A stretch of 64,000 nucleotides of DNA, from assembly GCF_002967765.1 (NCBI RefSeq), contig NZ_PUHY01000005.1, forward strand, positions 434,001 to 498,000, written 5' to 3'. A program made the translations under genes and the position numbers. Below, piece by piece: positions 18,117-26,678 of the stretch. The notes under the pieces were generated by a model. The model ran no database searches, had not been told where the DNA came from, and saw nothing but the letters and a program-made list of their open reading frames with translations. Every line of letters starts with the position of its first letter. Positions within the stretch are counted from its first letter, which is position 1. Origin of the DNA: Blastopirellula marina. GTDB taxonomy: Bacteria > Planctomycetota > Planctomycetia > Pirellulales > Pirellulaceae.

Positions 18117-19250
18117 GTGCGCAAGCAACCTCAACCGAAATACCTGATTCCATTTCTCCTGTCCGTACTACTCGGCGTAGGGGCTTTGTCGTGGCTGACC
18201 AACCACGATCGCACGCCCGACGACACGCCCATCGCCGAGCAGCCGACAGCGGGAAAAACGCCAATCGCTCAGGCCATGCCGGACGAGCGCTTCGGCTATC
18301 AACCCAACCCAGACGAAACCGCCAAGTTTCTTCGTCGGCTACCTCAAGCCACGCTGCGCGAGGCAGGCCCACAGCTGTTTCAAGGCGATCCCCCGCAGAA
18401 CGATGTCTTCCTGTACCGCGCACTGTACGACGCGCATTTGCTGAAGTACGGCACGCCTTGGCAAGTTGGCCGACAAGGGATTGGCGACTGCGTCAGCTTC
18501 GGCTTCGCACATGGAGCGGACATTCACTTGGCGGTGATGTGGTCGCTGGGAGATTCAGCCGATTGGAAGCCGACCGCCACCGAATCGATTTACGGTGGTT
18601 CACGCGTGGAAGCACGCGGCGTGACGCGAGGTGGCTGGAGCGACGGCAGTTACGGTGCGGCCGCGGCGAAGTGGCTTCGTGAGTATGGTCTCGTCTTTCG
18701 TCAGCCGTACGCGACGGTCGATCTTTCGCACTATTCCTCGAAGCGAGCGAAAGACTGGGGCAACTACGGCAACGGCGGCCAAGACGACAACGGCCGCTTG
18801 GACGAAGAAGCCCGCCGGCATCCCGTGCGGAGCGTTGCCTTGGTCCGCAATTTCGACGAGGCAGCGGCCGCGATTCACAGCGGCTATCCCGTGCCGGTGT
18901 GCTCGATGGTCGGCTTTCGCATGCAGCGCGATGCCGACGGATTCGCCCAGGCCCAAGGAACCTGGCCCCACTGCATGTGCTTCGTCGCCGTGCGGCACGG
19001 AAGCCGGCCCGGTCTGCTTTGTTTAAACAGTTGGGGGCCAAACTGGATCTCGGGTCCGAAGTATCCGAGCGACATGCCAGATGGATCGTTCTGGGTCGAT
19101 CAAAAGACTGTGAATCGGATGCTCGCGCAGAACGATTCGTTCGCCGTCAGTGGCTACGACGGCTTCCCTTTCCGCCAATTAGACCATGCCAAATGGGTGC
19201 AAGCCACACCCGCCGGCGACAGCGAGCCGAGCTACGTGCTCGCACCTTAA
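18117..19250 (+). CDS. Membrane-anchored papain-like (C1) cysteine peptidase
   Basis: 377 aa, GTG start. One membrane segment at residues 10-26 follows a basic N-terminus. The papain triad is complete: Cys125 in Gln-Gly-Ile-Gly-Asp-Cys-Val-Ser-Phe, His285 in Trp-Pro-His-Cys-Met-Cys-Phe, and Asn304 in Leu-Asn-Ser-Trp-Gly. The fold therefore should be peptidase clan CA, family C1-like. It sits between small anchored proteins and the thioredoxin-like gene in the operon that ends with terminase. A role in envelope lysis or processing is possible, but its substrate cannot be read from sequence. Confidence 0.8.
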   Translation: MRKQPQPKYLIPFLLSVLLGVGALSWLTNHDRTPDDTPIAEQPTAGKTPIAQAMPDERFGYQPNPDETAKFLRRLPQATLREAGPQLFQGDPPQNDVFLYRALYDAHLLKYGTPWQVGRQGIGDCVSFGFAHGADIHLAVMWSLGDSADWKPTATESIYGGSRVEARGVTRGGWSDGSYGAAAAKWLREYGLVFRQPYATVDLSHYSSKRAKDWGNYGNGGQDDNGRLDEEARRHPVRSVALVRNFDEAAAAIHSGYPVPVCSMVGFRMQRDADGFAQAQGTWPHCMCFVAVRHGSRPGLLCLNSWGPNWISGPKYPSDMPDGSFWVDQKTVNRMLAQNDSFAVSGYDGFPFRQLDHAKWVQATPAGDSEPSYVLAP

Positions 19251-19259
19251 GGTGATGTG

Positions 19260-19589
19260 ATGAAGATCTCGAAAGCAATTTGGATTGCCGCGTTGGCGTT
19301 GTTTGTCGTGTGGCTGTTGATGGACAAATCGGTGGAAGTGATCCACGGTCCAAAGCCCGATGCCGTGCCTGCCAAACGGGAAGGCCTGGTCCGTTCTCTC
19401 GTCAGGGCGCTCGCCCACTGGGGACTCGATCGGGCCTTTCAAAAGAAGCCACCAGGCAAACCCGACGACAGCGATGTTCAAGCGGTTCAGCTCAGCACGC
19501 CCACTCTCTCGCTGCACATGCCGATAGAGCGACCTAGCGAGTTTCGTACTCGCGAAGGGGAGAGCATCGATCATCATGCTGGCTGGTAA
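19260..19589 (+). CDS. Small single-anchor protein in phage-like operon
   Basis: 109 aa from the ATG at 19260; a GTG lies directly before it. Residues 5-21 form a membrane segment (IWIAALALFVVWLLM). The rest is a basic helix and a Thr/Ser-rich tail. No family recognised. Confidence 0.6.
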   Translation: MKISKAIWIAALALFVVWLLMDKSVEVIHGPKPDAVPAKREGLVRSLVRALAHWGLDRAFQKKPPGKPDDSDVQAVQLSTPTLSLHMPIERPSEFRTREGESIDHHAGW

Positions 19590-19653
19590 ATCGTATCTAT
19601 GAAATGAAATGCTCATCGTACCCTGGTCCTTTTTCTTTGCGGGAAAGTTATTG

Positions 19654-20181
19654 ATGATGAATCGAATCGTACCTCTCCTTGTTCTGACGTTCTTTCCACT
19701 CATGCAGCCCGGCGAACGAGGCGAACCAGCGGCCAGGGCTCAGGCAGCCGTCGCGTTGGCCTACAGCATCGTCACGCGCACGCGTCCGCCGATTATTCCG
19801 CCTGTTCTCCCACAACCGGACGCCGCTTTTCCGGTAGGCCTCAACAGCTATCGCGAAGCGTACACCGCTTACACGGACAACCGGCGGCCAATGGTGGTGC
19901 TGGTCACGGCGACGTGGTGCCCACATTGCCCGGCGATCAAATCGCAGCTACTTGCAATGCAGCGTGAAGGTCGTTTGGCTGACGCTTCGCTCGTGGTTCT
20001 CGATTACGACCAGCAAACCAACCTGGCGAAAGAGATTATGGGCAATCATCGAACGCTGCCGTTCGTTGCCCTTTTCACCCAAGAGGCAGATCAGGCCCGC
20101 AGTTACCGACAGATGTCTCTCTCACAACTCACAAGACGATTGACAACAAGAATCAATGCACCTGAATACATCTCGATGTAA
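19654..20181 (+). CDS. Exported thioredoxin-like protein
   Basis: 175 aa from the ATG at 19654 (another ATG follows at once); GGGAAAG lies upstream. An N-terminal hydrophobic segment (about 5-18) is a signal or anchor. Residues 80-92 read Met-Val-Val-Leu-Val-Thr-Ala-Thr-Trp-Cys-Pro-His-Cys, the active site of a thioredoxin fold with Cys89 and Cys92; the Cys-Pro-His-Cys form is typical of oxidising DsbA-type proteins. A cis-proline is provided by Leu-Pro-Phe-Val-Ala near 150. It lies between the cysteine peptidase and the terminase, an unusual place for such a gene. Confidence 0.75.
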   Translation: MMNRIVPLLVLTFFPLMQPGERGEPAARAQAAVALAYSIVTRTRPPIIPPVLPQPDAAFPVGLNSYREAYTAYTDNRRPMVVLVTATWCPHCPAIKSQLLAMQREGRLADASLVVLDYDQQTNLAKEIMGNHRTLPFVALFTQEADQARSYRQMSLSQLTRRLTTRINAPEYISM

Positions 20182-20192
20182 AGGAAAAGATC

Positions 20193-20474
20193 ATGAAAGG
20201 GTACACCGTTCCCGTTCGCGTGTGGCATGTGGCCACGGGCGTGTTGTGCGACCTGGCCGAGGACGACGCGACGAGCGTTTCGAACAAGCTGAAAGCGGTC
20301 CAGCTTCTGCAATCGTTCATTCGCGACGCGTGGGAGATTCGGATTCAGCTGATGGAGCAAGAGGCAGCGGGTCTCGGTTCGGAGCTGCCTGATCCCGTGG
20401 TCCGCGAAGACGAGAACTTCTTTGGAAATAATGCCCATGAAAAGATTAAGCAACAAGGCTTTGAATGCAACTAA
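20193..20474 (+). CDS. Small protein before terminase
   Basis: 93 aa; AAGGAAAAG stands before the ATG. Soluble and acidic, helical in its middle. Its position directly before the large terminase and overlapping its start is where phages keep a small terminase subunit, but no DNA-binding motif is visible, so that role is a guess. Confidence 0.55.
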   Translation: MKGYTVPVRVWHVATGVLCDLAEDDATSVSNKLKAVQLLQSFIRDAWEIRIQLMEQEAAGLGSELPDPVVREDENFFGNNAHEKIKQQGFECN

Positions 20475-21735
20475 AGGTCGACGTGCCGGGTACGAGATAT
20501 TTGTTCCCAAACCAATGCCGCATCAGCTACGACTGCTTCGCGATCCGCATCGACACAAGACAGCCGTCTGCGGCAGACGTTGGGGCAAGACGGGGGCGGG
20601 CCTACCCGCCGTGGTGTACGGTCATGGGGACGAAGATCCTTCCAGCCGACACCACTTGAAGGGAGCGGTCGACGGCGGCACTATCTGGTGGATCGCGCCG
20701 ACCTTTGGCATCACGCGCAAGATCGAACGCGATTTGATCCAGAGCTTTCAGGCCTCCGGGCTCGAGTACCACAAGACGCATCGCCGGATTGAACTGCGCG
20801 GCGGAGGCAGCATCACGCTGAAGACTGCGGCATCCCCCACCAGTCTGCGTGGCGATGGGCTCGACGGCATCGTTTACGATGAGGCGGCCTTTGCCCCAGA
20901 AGATTCGTGGCGGGAAGCCCTCCGCCCTGCCCTGGCCGACAAGCAGGGTTGGTCCCTGTTTCTCACTTCCCCGAACGGACCAAACTGGGTGAAGGATCGT
21001 TTCGATCGAGGCGGACTGGATCCGCAGTTCAAGTCGTGGCAATGCCCGTCCAGCGATAACCCATTGATGACGCCTGACGAAATCGATGCGCTGCGGCGCG
21101 AAATCGGCGATCGTGCGTTCCAGCAGGAAGTGCTTGCCCAGTTCGTTCAGACGGAAGGCTCCGAGTTTTGCGGAGCTTACTTCCTGAATCCTAATTTCTG
21201 GTACGACGAAGAACCATCCGAACGGGAAGTGTGCCTCCGGGTGATGGGGCTCGATCCTTCGAAAGGGAAAGATGATAAATGCGATTACACAGCGCTGGTC
21301 CTCGCCAAGCTGACCCGCGACGGGCACGTCTACATCGACGCCGATATCGAACGTCGCGATCTAGCCACCATTGCCAGCACCACGGTCGATCAGGCCGTTC
21401 ACTTTCAACCGTGTGGGATTGTGATTGAAACGAACCAATTCCAAGAGCTGCTTGTCACTCAGCTACGGTCAATCGTTCGTCAGCGCGGGATCGAGATGTT
21501 CCCGGTTCACGAGTGCAATCATACGACCAACAAGATCACCCGCATCCGCGGCACGCTCACTCCGTTTCTTGCTCGCGGCGAACTGCATTTCAAGCGAGGC
21601 AGTTTTGGAGCGGGCCGCTTGGTGCAGCAGTTGAAAGAGTTTCCGACCGGACGTTATGACGACGGCCCCGATGCGTTAGAAATGACGATCCGCTTGCTCT
21701 CGCACTTAACCAACGGAGGAGGCCCCGGGCTATGA
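20431..21735 (+). CDS. terL: Phage terminase large subunit
   Basis: 434 aa from the ATG at 20431; an ATG six bases later is equally possible. All key parts of a DNA-packaging motor are present: Walker A Cys-Gly-Arg-Arg-Trp-Gly-Lys-Thr near residues 47-54, Walker B Gly-Ile-Val-Tyr-Asp-Glu-Ala near 136-142, a coupling Leu-Thr-Ser-Pro-Asn, and an RNase H-like nuclease with Gly-Leu-Asp-Pro near 272, Val-Ile-Glu-Thr-Asn near 332 and Tyr-Asp-Asp-Gly-Pro-Asp-Ala-Leu close to the C-terminus. It overlaps the start of the HTH gene by ATGA. The matching portal is not downstream but at 1.4-3.0 kb on the opposite strand. Confidence 0.88.
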   Translation: MPMKRLSNKALNATKGRRAGYEIFVPKPMPHQLRLLRDPHRHKTAVCGRRWGKTGAGLPAVVYGHGDEDPSSRHHLKGAVDGGTIWWIAPTFGITRKIERDLIQSFQASGLEYHKTHRRIELRGGGSITLKTAASPTSLRGDGLDGIVYDEAAFAPEDSWREALRPALADKQGWSLFLTSPNGPNWVKDRFDRGGLDPQFKSWQCPSSDNPLMTPDEIDALRREIGDRAFQQEVLAQFVQTEGSEFCGAYFLNPNFWYDEEPSEREVCLRVMGLDPSKGKDDKCDYTALVLAKLTRDGHVYIDADIERRDLATIASTTVDQAVHFQPCGIVIETNQFQELLVTQLRSIVRQRGIEMFPVHECNHTTNKITRIRGTLTPFLARGELHFKRGSFGAGRLVQQLKEFPTGRYDDGPDALEMTIRLLSHLTNGGGPGL

Positions 21736-21983
21736 ACAACCACCGCCAAGGTCGCCCGCTGGATCATGCCCTGATCGACCGCATCCACCGCCTCCACCAG
21801 GCAGGCCACCCCTACCGAGCAATCGCCCGCGAAACAGGCGTCAGTTACAATACGGTGAAGAAGTACACGATGGCGAGCCAGACACATGATCCGCTTTCTC
21901 GCCGAACCGCCTCTGGTCCCCTCTCTCGCAAACGGTGGCGAGGGGACATGGCACCCAGGCTGACGAGAGAATGCAACGGATAA
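21732..21983 (+). CDS. Small helix-turn-helix DNA-binding protein
   Basis: 83 aa, starts in the terminase stop codon (ATGA). Residues 28-48 form a resolvase/transposase-type HTH (Ala-Ile-Ala-Arg-Glu-Thr-Gly-Val-Ser-Tyr-Asn-Thr-Val-Lys-Lys-Tyr). The last 25 residues are encoded by a family 3 dispersed repeat, so the original C-terminus was probably replaced. The remaining domain is enough to bind DNA; a transcription regulator or a remnant of a recombinase are both possible. Confidence 0.65.
   Translation: MNNHRQGRPLDHALIDRIHRLHQAGHPYRAIARETGVSYNTVKKYTMASQTHDPLSRRTASGPLSRKRWRGDMAPRLTRECNG
21910..21955. repeat. Dispersed hairpin repeat, family 3, copy b
   Basis: TCCCCTCTCTCGC...GGCGAGGGGACA forms an imperfect stem inside the 3' end of the HTH gene. 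It is related to the copies at 3.2, 31.0, 54.8 and 55.6 kb, and here is read as protein. Confidence 0.55.
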
Positions 21984-22469
21984 ATGAAACAGCATGTGAC
22001 ACCACTCGAGCGTATTCTCACGCAGGTGAAAACGGCTTTCGCGAAGTCGCCTCCGAGCGGCTTTCTTCTTCAATGGGATCGTAGCCGTTTCTTTCAGGAA
22101 CTGGCTCAGGCATTTCCTGAATATAAGGTGACGAACCATACCGATTTCAATTATTCGTTTTGCAATAGTTATGAAATTGAACCTCCACCAATCGTTTCCA
22201 ACAGGGTGCATGTAGTGACACTGAAGATGAGCTTTATCGCCGATGCGTTTTCGTTGCATGTGACCGAGTACACCCTGGATCGTCGCCGGGGTCGTGTCGT
22301 GTCGGAGCAAACATGCCAGGCCGCGATAGATATCGCCCGGGCATTCGCGAGGGAGCGTCGGTTCGTGGAGATCGCCCGGAAGGATGACGGTCTACGGATC
22401 GACGGCGTGTCGCTGGAACTTAGCGAAGTCGCAACGCTCGGAAAGTGCTTGTTTGACGATTTCGAATAA
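21984..22469 (+). CDS. Hypothetical soluble protein
   Basis: 161 aa. No membrane segment or signal. An Arg-Ser-Arg-Phe-Phe-Gln-Glu-Leu segment and a Ser-Phe-Cys-Asn-Ser-Tyr-Glu segment are visible in the first half; the second half is helix-rich. It starts at the base after the HTH gene's stop. I do not recognise a family; the size resembles small immunity-type proteins. Confidence 0.55.
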   Translation: MKQHVTPLERILTQVKTAFAKSPPSGFLLQWDRSRFFQELAQAFPEYKVTNHTDFNYSFCNSYEIEPPPIVSNRVHVVTLKMSFIADAFSLHVTEYTLDRRRGRVVSEQTCQAAIDIARAFARERRFVEIARKDDGLRIDGVSLELSEVATLGKCLFDDFE

Positions 22470-22607
22470 GTATTTGCCTGCTAATTTGGGTTGAAAGCAT
22501 ACTTCTACGATTATGTTTCACCCTGTGCAATCGATCGCATTCACAGGTTCCGCAAACTATAGTTGAGGGACGCTAACTCCAGATGGACACCTGCGAAAGA
22601 TCTCGAC

Positions 22608-24680
22608 ATGGCGAAAATCGGTTTAGCCCTTTCCGGCGGCGGATTCCGGGCAACGTTATATCACTTGGGCGTATTGCGCTTCCTGAAGGATGTTGATTTA
22701 CTGCATCAAGTGACCGACATCGCCTCCGTTTCAGGCGGCAGCATCCTGGCGGCGCATCTGACGCTTAATTGGGACCGATATAACGGTTCTGACGATGACT
22801 TCGATAAAGCGGTCGACGAGATTGTTCGCTTTGTGCAATTCGACGTCCGCAATCATGTTGTTCGCCGAATGCCGTTTCAATATCCGGCCCGCCTGGCGAC
22901 AAAACTTACCCGCGTTTCGCCCCGCTCGCTCACGCCGAATGCGATCTTGGAACGTTGTTATCAACGGCAACTGTACGGCGATCGTTGCTTGTACGAACTG
23001 CCTGAGACACCGATGCTGCATATGCTGGCGACCAGTGTCAGTAATGGTGGGCTGACCGTATTCAATCGCGACGGTGTTTACATCCAGCAGCGAAGTGAAG
23101 AAGGTATCGCCCGTTACGATTTCGTACCTGGTCATATGGCCGGCATTCCGCGTGTCGTTGCGGCTTCCTCGGCGTTCCCCGGCTTCTTTCCGCCGGTCGA
23201 GTTTACGGCGAACGATCTTGGCGTACGCGATGGCGAGTTCCCGACCGAGTATTTCACCGATGGCGGTGTCTACGATAACCTTGGCATTCGCGCGTTCTCT
23301 TGGCTGCGCGATCTTGGTGCGTCGTTCGACGAGGTCTACGTCAGCGATGCTGGCAAGCCGTTTCAGATCTTAAGCGATAACGCGCTCGGCTTCGTCGGGC
23401 AATCGATCCGAGCATCGGACATTCTGTGGGATCGTGTCTGGCAGTTAGAACGCGAGAACTTCGGTCGCCAAACGGGATTTGTTTTTCTGCCGATTACCGA
23501 AACCGTGCAACTGGACGAAGACCCGACGCTGCATCCGATCATTCAGGCCGAAGTTCAGACCATCCGAACCGATCTCGATCATTTCAGCGCTGAGGAAATC
23601 AACGGCCTCGCCCAGCACGGATACGAAGTGACCCGCAAGGTGTTCCGCTATACGCATCCTGATATGGCGGATCAAATTCCGAGTGGGGATGGCTGGGCGC
23701 CGGTTCCAAGCCAACGACTTCCAGGACCGAAACTGAGCGCCAACAAAGCGACCGCAGCATCGCCCGCCACGGCAGTCGCGCGGCGGCTACGACGGTCCTC
23801 GTTACGAAAAGTCTGGTCGACGCTGTTCAACTGGCGTGATTGGACATCGTATGTTTACATCGCGATTGCCTTGCTGCTGTTCGTATTTCTGCCGGTCAAA
23901 GCGTACGAGTTCTATAAGAAGTCGCAGGTGCAAGCGCAGATGATCGATGCGATCGCCAGCGGTAACCCCGATATTCGTGACATCATCTCGCTACTCGATC
24001 GCGACCCGGGCGCCGACTGGCAGCCAGAGATGGTCAAGGAGATCGACACCCCTTCGCCCAACGATGTGGAGGGAGTCGAGATTTTGGATTACAGCCGAAT
24101 CGTCGATTTGCGGCACTGGGATCCCTCGGCCGAGAGTAGCGAGGATCGTGGCGGCATTTACGTGAAAGATCGCGTGATGCTGGTGCTGCCAGAAGAGACC
24201 GATTCCCAAGAGGTAGCCGAAGCGCACGCGACGTTCCGCTATCCGTCGATTTTCAAAGATATCGAGTTCCGTCAGCCAGAGCAGCGATACAAGGCAGAAA
24301 TCCGCAAGCTTACGGAACCGGTCATGGATTACGGAGTGGAACGGGTTTCGTACGAAGTAGCTTACGATTTTACCAATTTGCCCCATGGCGAACCGGTGAC
24401 CGTAAGCCTGGAAATGTACATTCGAGTGTCTGAGGAAGTCACGCGAGCCCCATTTGTGGCGCGGTTTCCGACCGACTTGATCAGTGTCTGGATCTTGTTT
24501 CCTGAAGATCGCCCTTATCAGAACTACGAACTGGTAAGGTACCCGGTCAGTATGAATCGAGCTCCTATCGTGATGAACTCGCGCTATCGCGTGAATCATC
24601 CTTACGGCTCGCTAATCGGCTGGTCGGTCGTCAACCCAGAAATTGATTACGTCTACGAATGCCGCTGGACGAATGAGTAA
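22608..24680 (+). CDS. Patatin-like phospholipase with membrane anchor
   Basis: 690 aa from the ATG at 22608. The N-terminal 330 residues are a patatin domain: Leu-Ser-Gly-Gly-Gly-Phe-Arg-Ala oxyanion motif at 8-15, the Ser42 nucleophile in Ser-Val-Ser-Gly-Gly-Ser, and the Asp-Gly-Gly dyad near residue 218. Such domains cleave acyl esters of phospholipids. After a basic linker comes one membrane segment (about 415-435) and a C-terminal domain of about 250 residues rich in beta strands and acidic residues, with no family recognised. By topology the catalytic domain would sit on one side of the membrane and the C-terminal domain on the other. Confidence 0.85.
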   Translation: MAKIGLALSGGGFRATLYHLGVLRFLKDVDLLHQVTDIASVSGGSILAAHLTLNWDRYNGSDDDFDKAVDEIVRFVQFDVRNHVVRRMPFQYPARLATKLTRVSPRSLTPNAILERCYQRQLYGDRCLYELPETPMLHMLATSVSNGGLTVFNRDGVYIQQRSEEGIARYDFVPGHMAGIPRVVAASSAFPGFFPPVEFTANDLGVRDGEFPTEYFTDGGVYDNLGIRAFSWLRDLGASFDEVYVSDAGKPFQILSDNALGFVGQSIRASDILWDRVWQLERENFGRQTGFVFLPITETVQLDEDPTLHPIIQAEVQTIRTDLDHFSAEEINGLAQHGYEVTRKVFRYTHPDMADQIPSGDGWAPVPSQRLPGPKLSANKATAASPATAVARRLRRSSLRKVWSTLFNWRDWTSYVYIAIALLLFVFLPVKAYEFYKKSQVQAQMIDAIASGNPDIRDIISLLDRDPGADWQPEMVKEIDTPSPNDVEGVEILDYSRIVDLRHWDPSAESSEDRGGIYVKDRVMLVLPEETDSQEVAEAHATFRYPSIFKDIEFRQPEQRYKAEIRKLTEPVMDYGVERVSYEVAYDFTNLPHGEPVTVSLEMYIRVSEEVTRAPFVARFPTDLISVWILFPEDRPYQNYELVRYPVSMNRAPIVMNSRYRVNHPYGSLIGWSVVNPEIDYVYECRWTNE

Positions 24681-24702
24681 CGTGCGGCGGTGATCGGGTT
24701 GG

Positions 24703-25068
24703 CTAAATGAGAGCTTCCAGACGCTGAATCGTCATCTGGCAGCGTTGGAGCTCGTTGGCATCGTAACCTTCGAGTAACACCTGGCGAACGTATGGCGAGT
24801 AGTCATTCGTTTCCAATTCGCGGTGCAAACGCTCTAAGCGATCAAGATAAATTCGACTGGCCTCCAATGCTGCCGGCAAGTCCCCCACCGCTTCGTGATA
24901 CATGGACGCAGCCTTGGCAGCGGCGAGCGATATGTCATCGCTGGGAAGCGAACGCAGCAGCGTTTTCATCCGCCGCAGCGCTGTTTGCAGACGCTTGGGG
25001 GAACTGTGCGGCGACTGCAGGACCGGCAACTGATCGCAAAGCTCAAGCAGTTCTTTCCAAGGATTCAT
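24703..25068 (-). CDS. Small helical protein, possibly TPR-like
   Basis: 121 aa, almost wholly helical, with repeated Leu/Ala pairs (Ala-Leu-Arg-Arg-Met-Lys-Thr-Leu-Leu, Ala-Ala-Leu-Glu-Ala-Ser-Arg-Ile-Tyr-Leu) that suggest two TPR-like hairpins. Cytoplasmic by sequence. Convergent with the patatin gene. No family recognised. Confidence 0.6.
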   Translation of the reverse strand: MNPWKELLELCDQLPVLQSPHSSPKRLQTALRRMKTLLRSLPSDDISLAAAKAASMYHEAVGDLPAALEASRIYLDRLERLHRELETNDYSPYVRQVLLEGYDANELQRCQMTIQRLEALI

Positions 25069-25166
25069 ACGTTTATAGTACAGTCGAGTGAAATCCGATC
25101 TGCGTCCGATTTTATCTTAGAGGGTGGTTTCATTGCAGGAAACCTTGAGCTCATTTGGAGAGTCCC

Positions 25167-25646
25167 ATGTCCGACGAGGCAACACAAAACGAGGAAGCCT
25201 CCGCCAAGCCGCGACCAATCGCGACGTTGCAGGAGCTATTTCTCCTGCAATTGGGATGTGTCATTGTGTTTTTAACGTATCGGTATCTCGGCTTTTGGCA
25301 GATCGGCCTCTTATGGTTTGCTGGCGGCTTCGCGGCAATGCTGGATGTTATGACGAAGATCGAAAAGCTCTCGGACGAAACCTGCCCGCCTCGCCTGCGA
25401 TCTTGGCTACTACGCTTCGCTTCGCTATTGATTGGCGCAAACTTCGGTGGTTTCCTGGGTTTATTCGTTGCGATTGGACTGATACTGATCGGGCCGGGAA
25501 TTAACGCAACCGTACTGACGCACATCGTGCTGTTAAGTTGTCTTCTGTTCGGCGTTACTGCGGGTAGTATCTTGTACGTTGGCCGAAAAGTTCGTGCGGC
25601 AGCGGCTGTACTATCGTTAGTCTTTGCTGGCATGTTTGGAGGCTAA
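25167..25646 (+). CDS. Small polytopic membrane protein
   Basis: 159 aa from the ATG at 25167 (MSDEATQ), preceded by TTTGGAGAG. Four hydrophobic stretches: about 27-46, 48-60, 86-112 and 120-140. Gly-rich membrane segments such as Ile-Gly-Ala-Asn-Phe-Gly-Gly-Phe-Leu-Gly suggest close helix packing. No family recognised. It ends 114 bases before the first ankyrin gene. Confidence 0.65.
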   Translation: MSDEATQNEEASAKPRPIATLQELFLLQLGCVIVFLTYRYLGFWQIGLLWFAGGFAAMLDVMTKIEKLSDETCPPRLRSWLLRFASLLIGANFGGFLGLFVAIGLILIGPGINATVLTHIVLLSCLLFGVTAGSILYVGRKVRAAAAVLSLVFAGMFGG

Positions 25647-25688
25647 CTGATAAATCTAGGAGTAGCAAAGGAAGCACGGCACGCGACG

Positions 25689-25717
25689 TTGCTTCCACTA
25701 GCCATGGGGGATACGCT
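25689..25717 (+). promoter_or_regulatory. Class A ankyrin promoter, ank1
   Basis: TTGCTT, 17 bases, TACGCT. It ends 42 bases before the TTG start of the first ankyrin gene. The same hexamer pair, spacing and distance recur before four other ankyrin transcription units. Confidence 0.65.
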
Positions 25718-25759
25718 GAGTAATCTTCCATCGATAGCCCGCGCCCTGGATACCTCTCG

Positions 25760-26533
25760 TTGAAACGACTGCCTCTTCGATTTTCGATCTTAACACTGTT
25801 GATCACTACAGCCCTGATTGCTGTGGGGGTGCGAGCTTGGCACCGTTATGCAATGTTTCCGAGGGCGCAGCGTGCTTATCAGAGGGTATGTCGTGGGGTA
25901 CCTCTGCAAGATGAAATTGATCTGGTAAAGCCGTACTTATGGGAGTTTCCCGAGTTGGCGCACGAACGGGACGCGATTCATGGGGCCGCGAAAATCGGAG
26001 ACGTCCCATGGTTTCGTTACGTTCACAAGCAAGGTGCCAGATTAGACGCCCTGTCCGTCAATGGTAAGAATTCGCCCCTATTCGAAGCTATTTATTACAA
26101 CCGTTGCGATATTGTCGCGTACTTGCGAGACGCAGGAATGGATGTCACTTCGTGGAATGGGACCGGTGAAGAAATCGGAACGCCTCTTCAAACAGCCGCA
26201 TTAGCTGGGCACCTGGAAATGTGTCGCTTGCTGGTGGCCGAAGGGGCAGATGTCAATCAGGTTGTCGATGAAGGAAGTTCACCGCTTCATTCCGCAATCC
26301 GCAGTGGCAAGGCGGACGTCGTCAAGTTCCTTTTGGATCAAGGTGCCGTCTATCCGCGACAGAGTCAGTCACCCATTGCGGTGCAAATTCGGGACATGTA
26401 CCCGATCCGTTTCGCCTTCTTTCCCCCGACGCGAGAGCCGGTGCCACAAGACGAAATGGACGAGATCATCCGCCTGCTCGAAGAAAAGCTCCCGGAACTT
26501 GCCGAACCGGCGAGCAAGAGCGATAGCCCGTAA
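25760..26533 (+). CDS. Membrane-anchored ankyrin protein 1
   Basis: 257 aa, TTG start. Basic N-terminus (KRLPLR), membrane segment at 9-25 carrying the family core Phe-Ser-Ile-Leu-Thr-Leu-Leu, then a helical linker of about 45 residues. Four ankyrin repeats follow at about 71-95, 105-129, 141-166 and 174-198; the third (TPLQTAALAGHLEMCRLL) is closest to consensus. The tail ends in an acidic helix (Glu-Ile-Ile-Arg-Leu-Leu-Glu-Glu-Lys-Leu-Pro) seen in several paralogues. It is the first gene of the array and stands alone behind a class A promoter. Ankyrin repeats bind proteins; the partner is unknown. Confidence 0.85.
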   Translation: MKRLPLRFSILTLLITTALIAVGVRAWHRYAMFPRAQRAYQRVCRGVPLQDEIDLVKPYLWEFPELAHERDAIHGAAKIGDVPWFRYVHKQGARLDALSVNGKNSPLFEAIYYNRCDIVAYLRDAGMDVTSWNGTGEEIGTPLQTAALAGHLEMCRLLVAEGADVNQVVDEGSSPLHSAIRSGKADVVKFLLDQGAVYPRQSQSPIAVQIRDMYPIRFAFFPPTREPVPQDEMDEIIRLLEEKLPELAEPASKSDSP

Positions 26534-26608
26534 ATTGCTCTCGTACAGCCGCCTGGTATGGCTTGCTGGGATGCTTGTCGCTTGATGCCGCCCGTCAGAT
26601 CGCGCACT

Positions 26609-26637
26609 TTGCTTCTCACCAGGAATCGGGATACGAT
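26609..26637 (+). promoter_or_regulatory. Class A ankyrin promoter, ank2
   Basis: TTGCTT, 17 bases, TACGAT, ending 41 bases before the TTG start of the next ankyrin gene. An AAGGA lies 8 bases before that start, which supports TTG at 26679 over an in-frame TTG at 26661. Confidence 0.7.
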
Positions 26638-26678
26638 ACGGAGTATGCTCCTGATCTGTTTTGCCAAGGATTGTCTCG

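Noticed and set aside
20193-20474. Small terminase subunit
   Set aside because: Position fits, but no DNA-binding motif or family similarity is visible; kept as unknown.
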